DNA of 64,000 nt from Aquabacterium sp. (GTDB lineage Bacteria; Pseudomonadota; Gammaproteobacteria; Burkholderiales; Burkholderiaceae_C): positions 124,001 to 188,000 of the forward strand of contig NZ_JACRAH010000036.1 of NCBI RefSeq assembly GCF_016234775.1, given 5' to 3'. The position numbers and the translations under genes were made by a program. This document shows, one piece after another, positions 41,610 through 50,461 of this stretch. The stretch's first letter is position 1, and every line of letters starts with the position of its first letter. The notes beneath the pieces are model-generated. The model made no database searches. It was given only the letters and a program-made list of their open reading frames with translations, and was not told the DNA's origin.

Positions 41610-41704
41610 CGTTACAGTCTAGTCGCAATTGCTGCGCTGCAGCAAAAGACTGTGCTTGCCCGTTCAGCACCCCCCTTAGGCGGGATCAAAAATTTTCGCA
41701 AAGG

Positions 41705-41735
41705 TACTGTACAAACATCCAGGCTTTGCCATAAT
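41705..41735 (+). promoter_or_regulatory. recA promoter with SOS-like (LexA) box
   Basis: CTGTACAAACATCCAG (41707-41722) fits CTGT-N8-ACAG with one mismatch in the right half and has TA before it as in the full consensus. CATAAT (41730-41735) is a good -10, placing the LexA box over the -35 region. This is the usual recA arrangement. Confidence 0.62.
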
Positions 41736-41786
41736 GGCGCTCAAATTCAACAACCCGAACCCACGGAAACATACGGAGTCACGCAC

Positions 41787-42836
41787 ATGGAAGTCACCAA
41801 CAAGTCAGCCCTCAGCGTAGAAAAAGCCAAGGCCTTGCAGGTCGCACTGGCCCAGATCGAAAAGCAATTCGGCAAGGGCTCCATCATGCGTCTGGGCGAA
41901 GGCGAAGTGGCCGAAGACATCCAGGTCGTGTCCACCGGTTCGCTGGGCCTGGACATCGCCCTGGGCGTGGGTGGCCTGCCCCGTGGCCGCGTGGTTGAAA
42001 TCTACGGTCCTGAATCCTCCGGCAAGACCACGCTGACACTGCAGGTCATCTCCGAGATGCAAAAGCAAGGTGGTGTGTGCGCCTTCATCGATGCCGAGCA
42101 CGCCCTGGATGCCCAGTACGCCCAGAAGCTGGGTGTGAACCTGCAAGATCTGCTGATCTCCCAGCCTGATACCGGTGAGCAGGCGCTCGAAATCGTGGAC
42201 GCCCTGGTGCGCTCGGGCTCGGTCGATCTGATCGTGGTGGACTCGGTCGCTGCGCTGACACCCAAGGCCGAACTGGAAGGCGAAATGGGCGACTCGCTGC
42301 CCGGTCTGCAAGCTCGTCTGATGAGCCAGGCCCTGCGCAAGCTGACGGCCACCATCAAGAAGACCAACTGCATGGTCATCTTCATCAACCAGATCCGCAT
42401 GAAGATCGGCGTGATGTTCGGCAGCCCTGAAACCACTACCGGTGGCAATGCCTTGAAGTTCTACGCCTCCGTGCGCCTGGACATCCGCCGCATTGGCTCG
42501 ATCAAGAAGGGCGATGAAATCATCGGCAACGAGACCAAGGTCAAGGTGGTCAAGAACAAGGTTTCGCCGCCCTTCAAGACCGCTGAATTCGACATCCTCT
42601 ACGGTGAGGGCATCAGCCGCGAAGGCGAAATCATCGATCTGGGCGTTGTTGCCAAGATCGTCGACAAGTCCGGTGCCTGGTACGCCTACAACGGTGAAAA
42701 GATCGGTCAGGGCAAGGACAACGCCCGCGAATTCCTGCGCGAAAACCCCGAACTGGCCCACGAGATCGAAAACAAGATCCGTGAATCGCTGGACATCGCC
42801 CTGCTGCCGGCCGCTGTAGCCGATGCTGGCGAATAA
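41787..42836 (+). CDS. recA: Recombinase RecA
   Basis: 349-aa recombinase and SOS co-protease. Start [18 protein letters not shown] is preferred at 41787; the frame extends upstream through the promoter. Seen are [13 protein letters not shown], Walker [19 protein letters not shown], the ATP cap/Glu region [20 protein letters not shown], Walker [19 protein letters not shown]1 [40 protein letters not shown] through L2 ([20 protein letters not shown]), and the C-terminal acidic-poor domain [11 protein letters not shown]. recX follows 22 bp downstream with its own strong ribosome site. Regulated by the SOS-like box upstream. Confidence 0.98.
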   Translation: MEVTNKSALSVEKAKALQVALAQIEKQFGKGSIMRLGEGEVAEDIQVVSTGSLGLDIALGVGGLPRGRVVEIYGPESSGKTTLTLQVISEMQKQGGVCAFIDAEHALDAQYAQKLGVNLQDLLISQPDTGEQALEIVDALVRSGSVDLIVVDSVAALTPKAELEGEMGDSLPGLQARLMSQALRKLTATIKKTNCMVIFINQIRMKIGVMFGSPETTTGGNALKFYASVRLDIRRIGSIKKGDEIIGNETKVKVVKNKVSPPFKTAEFDILYGEGISREGEIIDLGVVAKIVDKSGAWYAYNGEKIGQGKDNAREFLRENPELAHEIENKIRESLDIALLPAAVADAGE

Positions 42837-42858
42837 CAAGGCACCCAGGAGGCCGGGT

Positions 42859-43308
42859 ATGCCTGGCCTGTCGCTCAAAGGCCGGGCACTCAAGTACCTG
42901 GCTGCCCGAGAGCATTCTCGGGTCGAGCTGCGGCGCAAACTGGCGCCGCACGCCGAGTCACCTGAGCAGATCGAGCAGGCGCTGGACGACCTGGAAGGCC
43001 GGGGCTTGCTGTCAGCCCAGCGGTTTGCGGACTCCATGCTTCACCGCAAGGCTGCCAAATTTGGCGCCGCGCGCCTGCAAGCCGAGCTGGCGCAACATCA
43101 GCTGCCGCCCGACATCGCCCGCGAGGCCACCCAGGCCCTGCGCGAAACCGAGTTCGAACGCGCTCACGCCCTGTGGGTGCGTCGCTACGGTGAAATCCCT
43201 GAGACACCCGAAGACAAGGCCCGGCAGATGCGCTTTCTCGCAGGGCGAGGGTTTTCTGGTGACGTCATCCGCCGCGTCGTTCGTGGCGAAGGTTTCACAC
43301 ATTCCTGA
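42859..43308 (+). CDS. recX: RecA regulatory protein RecX
   Basis: 149-aa modulator that caps RecA filaments. Three-helix repeats are seen: LKGRALKYLAAREHSRVELR, LDDLEGRGLLSAQRFADSML and AELAQHQLPPDIAREATQAL. The C-terminal repeat has RQMRFLAGRGFSGDVIRRVV. ATG 42859 is preferred because AGGAGG (42848-42853) lies six bases upstream; a frame start at 42823 would overlap recA. Co-transcribed with recA as in most proteobacteria. Confidence 0.93.
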   Translation: MPGLSLKGRALKYLAAREHSRVELRRKLAPHAESPEQIEQALDDLEGRGLLSAQRFADSMLHRKAAKFGAARLQAELAQHQLPPDIAREATQALRETEFERAHALWVRRYGEIPETPEDKARQMRFLAGRGFSGDVIRRVVRGEGFTHS

Positions 43309-43338
43309 TCTTCCCGCCGGTCTTGTCATCAAGCCTTT

Positions 43339-43366
43339 TTGTGTTCAAGGCCTGCGGTGCTATGCT
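43339..43366 (+). promoter_or_regulatory. Likely sigma-70 promoter for sucCD
   Basis: TTGTGT (43339-43344), 16-bp spacer, TATGCT (43361-43366), about 120 bp upstream of sucC. Moderate matches. Confidence 0.45.
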
Positions 43367-43485
43367 GGTTGCTGCACTGCACACAAGTCATCCTTGTGTG
43401 TGGGCGCTTCCCGTCAAAACCCGATCGGTTCTGGCGGTTATTGTCATGTTCGGTCAGAACGCAAAACCTTCCTGCGAGTTCCCCC

Positions 43486-44646
<1,161 letters not shown>

Positions 44647-44649
44647 CCA

Positions 44650-44730
44650 CCCCCGTTGCGCCTGCGGCGCTCCCCCTCAAGGGGGCGTCGCCAACGGCCA
44701 GGCAAAGCCGGTTCCGTGGCGCCCGCTGGG
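44650..44730. repeat. Structured intergenic repeat between sucC and sucD
   Basis: GC-rich element with three potential hairpins: GCGCC-TGC-GGCGC (44658-44670), CCCCC-TCAA-GGGGG (44672-44685), and a longer CGCCA...TGGCG fold containing GGCAAAGCCGG. The wording (CCCCCTCAAGGGGGCG, GGCAAAGCCGGTTCCG) is familiar from dispersed intergenic repeats in Comamonadaceae-type genomes. It splits an operon that is normally tight. Only one copy is in the window, so its repeat status is from memory. Confidence 0.55.
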
Positions 44731-44758
44731 ATCAACATCTTCGAGCTAGGTACGCATC

Positions 44759-45652
44759 ATGAGCATTTTCATCAATAAAGACACCAAGGTCATCACCCAA
44801 GGCATCACGGGCAAGACCGGTCAGTTCCATACCCTCGGTTGCCAGGCTTACGCCAACGGCAAGAACGCTTTCGTGGCGGGCGTGAACCCCAAGAAGGCTG
44901 GCGAGAAGTTCTCCGACATCCCCATCTTCGCCTCCGTCAAGGATGCGGCTAAGGAAACCGGCGCCACCGTGTCGGTGATCTATGTGCCGCCCGCTGGCGC
45001 GGCTGATGCCATCTGGGAGGCCGTCGAGGCCGATCTGGATCTGGTCATCGCCATCACCGAAGGCATCCCTGTGCGCGACATGCTGATGGTGCGCAACAAG
45101 ATGAAGGCCAAGGAAGCGGCCGGCGGCAAGAAGACCTTGCTGCTGGGCCCCAACTGCCCTGGCCTGATCACGCCGGAAGAAATCAAGATCGGCATCATGC
45201 CCGGCCACATCCACCGCAAGGGCCGCATTGGTGTGGTGTCCCGCTCGGGCACGCTGACGTATGAAGCCGTGGCGCAACTGACCGAACTGGGCCTGGGGCA
45301 ATCCAGCGCCGTGGGTATCGGTGGTGACCCGATCAACGGCCTCAAGCACATCGATGTGATGCGCGCTTTCAACGACGATCCGGACACGGATGCCGTCATC
45401 ATGATCGGCGAAATCGGTGGCCCGGATGAAGCTGAGGCAGCTCAGTGGTGCAAGGCCAATATGAAGAAGCCCATTGTTGGCTTCATCGCAGGCGTCACCG
45501 CGCCTCCGGGCAAACGCATGGGCCACGCCGGTGCGCTGATCTCCGGTGGCGCCGATACGGCCGATGCCAAGCTCGCCATCATGGAAGAGTGCGGCTTCAA
45601 GGTCACGCGCAACCCTTCGGAAATGGGCCGCATCCTGAAGTCGCTCATCTGA
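44759..45652 (+). CDS. sucD: Succinyl-CoA synthetase alpha subunit
   Basis: 297-aa subunit that binds CoA and carries the phosphohistidine. The Rossmann CoA site is [20 protein letters not shown], and [20 protein letters not shown] follows. [20 protein letters not shown] and [17 protein letters not shown] are conserved, and the active histidine lies in [20 protein letters not shown]. The start is ATG 44759. Transcription with sucC is expected despite the repeat between them. A strong terminator-type hairpin follows at 45705. Confidence 0.97.
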   Translation: MSIFINKDTKVITQGITGKTGQFHTLGCQAYANGKNAFVAGVNPKKAGEKFSDIPIFASVKDAAKETGATVSVIYVPPAGAADAIWEAVEADLDLVIAITEGIPVRDMLMVRNKMKAKEAAGGKKTLLLGPNCPGLITPEEIKIGIMPGHIHRKGRIGVVSRSGTLTYEAVAQLTELGLGQSSAVGIGGDPINGLKHIDVMRAFNDDPDTDAVIMIGEIGGPDEAEAAQWCKANMKKPIVGFIAGVTAPPGKRMGHAGALISGGADTADAKLAIMEECGFKVTRNPSEMGRILKSLI

Positions 45653-45670
45653 CAATCTTGCAGAGTATGT

Positions 45671-45699
45671 GCATTCCTGGGTGACGCGTCCGGGAATGC
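45671..45699 (+). other. Hairpin 1 of the sucD-terC intergenic leader
   Basis: GCATTCCTGG pairs with CCGGGAATGC (10 bp including one wobble) around a 9-nt loop, 18 bp after the sucD stop and 6 bp before the terminator-like hairpin. No T-run follows, so it is not itself a terminator. Confidence 0.5.
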
Positions 45700-45704
45700 T
45701 GGTC

Positions 45705-45739
45705 AATCAGCCCCTACACTCAGGGGCTGATTCTTTTTT
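45705..45739 (+). terminator. Intrinsic terminator after sucD, directly before terC
   Basis: AATCAGCCCC (45705-45714) pairs perfectly with GGGGCTGATT (45723-45732) and is followed by CTTTTTT. It ends only 9 bp before the terC ATG, so terC is either driven by read-through/attenuation or by a promoter hidden inside this 95-bp gap. Confidence 0.85.
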
Positions 45740-45747
45740 GAAGCGAC

Positions 45748-46452
45748 ATGGAAGCACTGATGCACCCGGAGTTCTGGCTCGCCGTAGGCCAGATCGTGAT
45801 GATCGACATCCTCCTCGGCGGGGACAACGCCGTGGTGATCGCCCTGGCGTGCCGCAATTTGCCGCCCGAATTGCGCACCAAAGGCATCATCTGGGGCACG
45901 GCGGGCGCCATCGCCCTGCGTGTGGTGTTGATCTTCTTTGCCATGTCCTTGCTCAAGCTGCCCTACTTGAAGCTGATCGGGGCCTTGCTGCTGCTGTGGA
46001 TCGGCATCAAGCTGCTGGTGCCTGAAGACGACGACCATGGCAACCTGCAAGCCAGCGATCGCTTGATGGGTGCCATCAAGACCATCATCGTGGCCGATTT
46101 TGTGATGAGCGTGGACAACGTCATCGGCATCGCCGGTGCGGCACAAGGTGCGGGTCACGAAGGGCATCAGATGCCGCTGGTGATCTTTGGCCTGCTGGTC
46201 AGCATCCCGATCATCGTGTGGGGTAGCACCGTCGTGCTCAAGCTGATGGACCGCTTCCCGCTCATCATCACCGGTGGCGGCATGTTGCTGGGCTGGATTG
46301 CCGGTACTTTGGCTGTGGCTGATCCCGTTGTGGCGCCGCATTTGCCCTCAGCCGATTCCATTCGCTACTTTGCCGGCGCGTTAGGTGCCTTGCTGGTGCT
46401 GACGGTCGGCAGTGTGTTGGCCAGAAGGGCTGCGGCCGAGGCGGAGGCCTGA
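45748..46452 (+). CDS. TerC/YjbE family integral membrane protein
   Basis: 234-aa, seven-helix membrane protein of the TerC family, several of whose members export manganese. The two hallmark acidic motifs are MIDILLGGDNAVVIALA and IIVADFVMSVDNVIGIAGAA. Between them lies KLIGALLLLWIGIKLLVPED followed by a His/Asp stretch (EDDDHGNLQ). The C-terminus is Ala/Glu-rich. The first ATG (45748) is used; a second at codon 5 is possible. The kinase gene begins 4 bp after its stop, so the two are likely one transcript. The terminator hairpin right before the start suggests conditional expression. Confidence 0.88.
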   Translation: MEALMHPEFWLAVGQIVMIDILLGGDNAVVIALACRNLPPELRTKGIIWGTAGAIALRVVLIFFAMSLLKLPYLKLIGALLLLWIGIKLLVPEDDDHGNLQASDRLMGAIKTIIVADFVMSVDNVIGIAGAAQGAGHEGHQMPLVIFGLLVSIPIIVWGSTVVLKLMDRFPLIITGGGMLLGWIAGTLAVADPVVAPHLPSADSIRYFAGALGALLVLTVGSVLARRAAAEAEA

Positions 46453-46456
46453 GCGC

Positions 46457-48001
46457 ATGCATGTCACCGCGTTGACCCTCATCATTGCCTTGCTGGTCGT
46501 GACCGGTGTGGGCCTGGTGCTGTGGTTGGTGCGGCAGCGCAGGCAGGTGCCGCTGGCCAAAAATGGCTTTGTGCACACGCGGCCCATTTTTGCGGACACG
46601 GACCCTGTCACCGGGGCCCAGCCCGGCCGAGCCGGGGCTGGGCGCCACGAGGCTGGCGAGCTGGACGATGAGGCCGGCCCCGAGACCGTCCTGTCTTATC
46701 TGGACATGCCGCGGAACTCGACCTTCCATTCGCAGTTCTCCAACAGCATGCCTTCGCTGTTCCCGGAGGATTTCGCGTCCAGCACCATGCCTCAAGCGTT
46801 GATGAACGTGTCGCCGCAGACATCGGGCGAGCAGGTGGGCGTGGAGCGCATTCAGCGCGCCTTGCAGGCTCTGGGTGACGGGCCGGTCGATCAGGCCTGG
46901 CAGACCATGCAGGGCTTCTATCCAGAGGCCGGTAACCGCCACGCCACGCTGGAAACCTTGGAGCGCATTGCCACGGCCTTCGAGAGTGATGCTCGCTATG
47001 ACTGCGCGCGAGACGTCTACGAACACATCGCCGACATCGATCCGCATTGGCATCAGGTCAAGCTGCGCCTGATGCGCGCACGCGGTCTGGCCCAGGTGGC
47101 CACCGCCAACACCTGGGGCACCTTGCCCGCTCGCCCCATGCCTGAGGTCGCGCAGGCCCACATGGGCAAGTTTCTGGTGGAAAAGCAGATCGGCAAAGGC
47201 GCGATGGGCGCGGTTTATCTGGGTTACGACCCTGCCACCGATCGCAAGGTGGCGCTCAAGACCATGGCCCTGGCGCAGGAGTTCAGCGGCGCAGAACTGG
47301 CTGATGCACGCAATCGCTTTCTGCGTGAGGCTGAAATGGCAGGGCGCCTGCAGCACCCGGACATCGTCAGCATTCTCGATGCGGGCGAGCAAGACGGTGT
47401 GGCCTACATCGCCATGGAGCTGATCGAAGGCACCGACCTGAGCCAGTACACCCAGCCCGACAAATTGCTACCGCTCGCGCAGATCCTGCCCATCATGGCC
47501 CGTGTGGCCGATGCTTTGGCTTACGCCCACACGCGTGGCGTGACCCACCGCGACATCAAGCCCGCCAACATCATGGTGGAGGTCGCCACTGGTGTGGTCA
47601 AAGTGATGGATTTCGGTGTGGCGCGTGTGGCGGATGCGACCAGAACCCGCACTGGCGTCGTGCTGGGTACGCCGACGTTCATGTCCCCCGAGCAGTTGTC
47701 TGGCCAGACCATCGACGGGCGCAGCGATCTGTATTCCCTGGGTGTCAGCCTGTTCCAGGTGTTGACCGGGCAGTTGCCATATCGCAACGATTCCATGGCG
47801 GCCCTGATGCGCGCCATTGGTCGTGAAACCGCCCCCAATGTGTGCACCATCCGGCCGGATCTGCCCCCTGCCTTGGGCGACATCGTGGCCCTGGCCCTGG
47901 AAAAACACCCCGGCACGCGTTATGCCTCTGGCCAGCAGATGGCCGAAGATTTGCGTGCGGTAGCGCATTCACTCCAGAAAGTGGACGTGGATCTCGCCTG
48001 A
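46457..48001 (+). CDS. Membrane-anchored eukaryotic-type Ser/Thr protein kinase
   Basis: 514 aa. An N-terminal membrane helix (LIIALLVVTGVGLVLWLV) is followed by about 210 mostly non-kinase residues with a Gly/Ala-rich linker and a TPR-like helical part (TLETLERIATAFESDARYDC). The kinase domain (about 235-505) is C-terminal, an order opposite to most PknB-type kinases: Gly loop IGKGAMGAVYLG, VALKTM, HPDIVSILDAGEQDGVAYIA, HRDIKPANIMVE, DFGVARV, and GTPTFMSPEQ. All catalytic residues are present, and the Thr-rich activation loop (ATRTRTGVVLGT) may be autophosphorylated. PP2C and FHA genes follow, giving a phospho-signalling set. Confidence 0.92.
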   Translation: MHVTALTLIIALLVVTGVGLVLWLVRQRRQVPLAKNGFVHTRPIFADTDPVTGAQPGRAGAGRHEAGELDDEAGPETVLSYLDMPRNSTFHSQFSNSMPSLFPEDFASSTMPQALMNVSPQTSGEQVGVERIQRALQALGDGPVDQAWQTMQGFYPEAGNRHATLETLERIATAFESDARYDCARDVYEHIADIDPHWHQVKLRLMRARGLAQVATANTWGTLPARPMPEVAQAHMGKFLVEKQIGKGAMGAVYLGYDPATDRKVALKTMALAQEFSGAELADARNRFLREAEMAGRLQHPDIVSILDAGEQDGVAYIAMELIEGTDLSQYTQPDKLLPLAQILPIMARVADALAYAHTRGVTHRDIKPANIMVEVATGVVKVMDFGVARVADATRTRTGVVLGTPTFMSPEQLSGQTIDGRSDLYSLGVSLFQVLTGQLPYRNDSMAALMRAIGRETAPNVCTIRPDLPPALGDIVALALEKHPGTRYASGQQMAEDLRAVAHSLQKVDVDLA

Positions 48002-48045
48002 AATCCCTGATCTGACTCCCATGAAAACGCAGCGACAATCCCGCC

Positions 48046-48831
48046 ATGGACTTTGAGTTCTTTAGTCATACCGACACTGGGCGGGTGCGAACCAATAATG
48101 AAGACTCCATCGCCCTGGATGAGAGTTGCGGCGTGGCTGTGCTCGCCGATGGCATGGGCGGCTACGCTGCGGGCGAAGTCGCGTCTGGCATGGCCTGCGA
48201 TTTCATCCGTAGCGAATTGGGGCGCTGGTTGCACGAGGCGTCTTCGAACGCCAGCGACGGCGACGTCAAGCGCGCCATGGATATCTGCGTGGACAACGCC
48301 AACCGTGCGATTTTCGGGGCGGCCAATTCCAATCCGACCTATGCCGGCATGGGTACCACCCTGGTTCTGGCGGTTTTTCGGTCAGGTCGCCTGTTAATGG
48401 GACATATTGGGGATTCGCGCGGATACCGTTTGCGCGACGGCATGCTGCAGCAGATCACGAAAGACCATTCGTTACTGCAAGAACAGATCGATGCTGGCAT
48501 CCTCACGCCTGAGCAGGCTCAGTACGCCGCCAACAAGAACCTGGTGACCCGGGCCTTGGGGGTGGAGGATCTGGTCCTGATGGAAACGCATCTGCACGAC
48601 ATCCAATCTGGTGATATCTACCTGATGTGCTCCGATGGCCTCTCAGATATGCTGCGAGATCAGCAGATCGCCGATGTCATGTCGGCCCACACCAGCTTGC
48701 CCGACATGGGCGAGGCCCTGGTGGCGGCGGCCAACGAGGCTGGCGGTCGGGATAATATTGCCGTGGTGCTGGTGCGTGCACAGGGAGTGGCCGATCCGGC
48801 GCCGAGGTCCTGGTGGCCCTTCAAGCGCTGA
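48046..48831 (+). CDS. PP2C-type protein phosphatase
   Basis: 261-aa metal-dependent Ser/Thr phosphatase, soluble. The standard PP2C motifs are there: GRVRTNNEDSIALDE, VAVLADGMGGYAAGEVAS with the metal Asp, GMGTTLVLAVF, GHIGDSRGYRLRDG, ITKDHSLLQEQIDAGILTPE, LMCSDGLSDMLRDQQIADVM and GGRDNIAVVLVRA. It should reverse phosphorylation by the kinase 45 bp upstream, and possibly that of the FHA protein downstream. The close relatives are PrpC/PstP and T6SS PppA phosphatases, but no secretion gene is in the window. Confidence 0.93.
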   Translation: MDFEFFSHTDTGRVRTNNEDSIALDESCGVAVLADGMGGYAAGEVASGMACDFIRSELGRWLHEASSNASDGDVKRAMDICVDNANRAIFGAANSNPTYAGMGTTLVLAVFRSGRLLMGHIGDSRGYRLRDGMLQQITKDHSLLQEQIDAGILTPEQAQYAANKNLVTRALGVEDLVLMETHLHDIQSGDIYLMCSDGLSDMLRDQQIADVMSAHTSLPDMGEALVAAANEAGGRDNIAVVLVRAQGVADPAPRSWWPFKR

Positions 48832-48880
48832 GCGGTTTCAATTAAACGCCAATTAGAGATCAATACCCGAGAGGTTCCGA

Positions 48881-49600
48881 ATGGGAAAACTGGTCGTCTC
48901 GCTAGACGGGGTCGTCATCAAGGAAGTCCAAATCACCAAGGACAAAACCTCGCTTGGGCGCCGTCCATATAACGATATCGTGATCGACAACCTGGCGGTC
49001 AGCGGCGAACACGCCGTGATGCAATTGGTTGGCAACGATGTTTTCATTGAAGACCTCAACAGCACCAACGGCACCTATATCAACGGCAAGGCCGTCAAGA
49101 AGCAGCTGCTGCAGCACAACGACACGGTCGAGATCGGCAAGTACAAGATCAAGTTCCTGGTCGAAGAAGGCTCCGACTACGAAAAGACCATGATCATGCG
49201 CCCGGGCACGCCCTTGGCCACCGCCATGTCGTCGGCACAAGGTGCCGGTGGCAGTGGCTTGTCCACGCCGGCCCAGGCCTTTGGCAGCACCATGGGTGCG
49301 GCCACGCTGGGCTCCGGCTTTGGCGGGCTGAGCCCACAGTCGCCTGCCTCCATCAAGGTGCTCAACGGTGCGGCAGCGGGCCGTGAAGTGGCGCTGACCA
49401 AGGTGGTCACCACCGTAGGCAAGCCCGGCGTGCAGGTGGCCTCCATCACCAAGCGTCCTGGCGGCTATGTGTTTGCCCACGTGGAAGGCGGCGCTCGCCC
49501 GACCGTCAACGGTGACGTGGTCGCCGGCGACCCTGTGCATCTCAAGAACGGCGACGTCATCGAGTTGGCCGGTACACAGATGCAATTTGTGCAGGCCTGA
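48881..49600 (+). CDS. Double FHA-domain protein
   Basis: 239 aa, soluble. FHA 1 spans about residues 5-90: TSLGRRPYNDIVIDNLAVSG with the phosphothreonine-binding Arg and Ser, then NSTNGTYINGKAVKKQLLQ with the Asn motif. A flexible Gly/Ser/Thr-rich linker with several Thr-Met and Thr-Pro sites (EKTMIMRPGTPLATAM) could be phosphorylated by the kinase at 46457 and bound in cis. A second, degenerate FHA-like fold ends the protein (REVALTKVVTTVGKPGVQ, ARPTVNGDVVAGDPVHLKNG). The pattern resembles the GarA/FhaB logic, inferred not shown. It is 49 bp after the phosphatase gene. Confidence 0.87.
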   Translation: MGKLVVSLDGVVIKEVQITKDKTSLGRRPYNDIVIDNLAVSGEHAVMQLVGNDVFIEDLNSTNGTYINGKAVKKQLLQHNDTVEIGKYKIKFLVEEGSDYEKTMIMRPGTPLATAMSSAQGAGGSGLSTPAQAFGSTMGAATLGSGFGGLSPQSPASIKVLNGAAAGREVALTKVVTTVGKPGVQVASITKRPGGYVFAHVEGGARPTVNGDVVAGDPVHLKNGDVIELAGTQMQFVQA

Positions 49601-49630
49601 TCCAGTGGGCGGCCAGCAAGGAGCCCATTC

Positions 49631-50446
49631 ATGATCCGCGTATTGGGTTGTTCCGGATCGATTGCCGCGCGTTGCCACACCACGGCCTTTTTGCTCGATG
49701 ACGACATCCTGCTGGATGCGGGCAGTGGTGTGGGCGAGTTGCGCCTGGATGAACTGGCGCGCATCGACCACATCCTGCTGAGCCACAGCCACCTCGACCA
49801 CATCCTCAGCATTCCCCTGCTGGCGGACAGCGTGATGAAGCTGCGCGCGGGCCCCAACGGCAGCATGGCTGACTTGAAGCCCATCCATGTGCACGCCTTG
49901 CCGGCCACGATCGACGCCATGCGCAAGCACATCTTCAACGGTGTGATCTGGCCAGACTTCACCCGCCTGCCCAGTGCGCACAATCCGATCCTCGTGCTGC
50001 ATGAAATCGACATCGGGCAGGTGCTGACCTTCCCGGCGCGTGGTGGCCTGGCCGATCGGCGCGTTCACGTGCTGCCCGCCGCGCACACCGTGCCAGGCGT
50101 GGGCTTTGGCGTGGAAACACCGCAGGGCTGGTGGGTTTTCTCGGGCGACACGGGCCCCAATCCGGACTTGTGGAAAGCCTTGAATGGTCAGCGCATTGCG
50201 CAACTGATCATCGAGACCGCTTTCGGCAACGAAGAGGCGCACCTGGCACACATCAGTGGGCATTTGTCGCCGCAAAGTCTGGCCAAGGAATTGGCTCAGC
50301 TCGATGGTGAGGTCAGTGTGTTCATCACCCATCCCAAGCCGGGTGAGGTGCCCTCGGTGCTGGCGCAGATCCGCGCGTTGGATACGCAGCACCGCATTGA
50401 GCCGCTGCGTGAAGGGCAGCGGTTCAATGTGCCGGTTGAGGACTGA
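49631..50446 (+). CDS. Metallo-beta-lactamase-fold hydrolase (class II cyclic-nucleotide phosphodiesterase-like)
   Basis: 271-aa metalloenzyme. MIRVLGCSGSIAARCHTTAF starts the fold, LSHSHLDHILSIPLLAD is the HxHxDH zinc motif, VLPAAHTVPGVGFGVE carries the next His, FSGDTGPNPD the bridging Asp, and IIETAFGNEEAHLAHISGHL with FITHPKPGE the final ligands. The HSHLDH context, the AF after the Thr, and ETAF/SGHL resemble class II cyclic-nucleotide phosphodiesterases (CpdP/PDE1), so cAMP or a cyclic dinucleotide is a plausible substrate. It lies 30 bp after the FHA gene and ends the signalling run. Confidence 0.85.
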   Translation: MIRVLGCSGSIAARCHTTAFLLDDDILLDAGSGVGELRLDELARIDHILLSHSHLDHILSIPLLADSVMKLRAGPNGSMADLKPIHVHALPATIDAMRKHIFNGVIWPDFTRLPSAHNPILVLHEIDIGQVLTFPARGGLADRRVHVLPAAHTVPGVGFGVETPQGWWVFSGDTGPNPDLWKALNGQRIAQLIIETAFGNEEAHLAHISGHLSPQSLAKELAQLDGEVSVFITHPKPGEVPSVLAQIRALDTQHRIEPLREGQRFNVPVED

Positions 50447-50461
50447 TCTTCGGTTCGCCTT

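Noticed and set aside
41805..43037. 410-codon minus-strand frame opposite recA-recX
   Set aside because: Antisense shadow of strongly conserved genes; no start signal and no family.
45671..45739. yybP-ykoY manganese riboswitch before terC
   Set aside because: Only two simple hairpins are seen; none of the conserved yybP-ykoY loop sequences are present, so only a generic leader/terminator is called.
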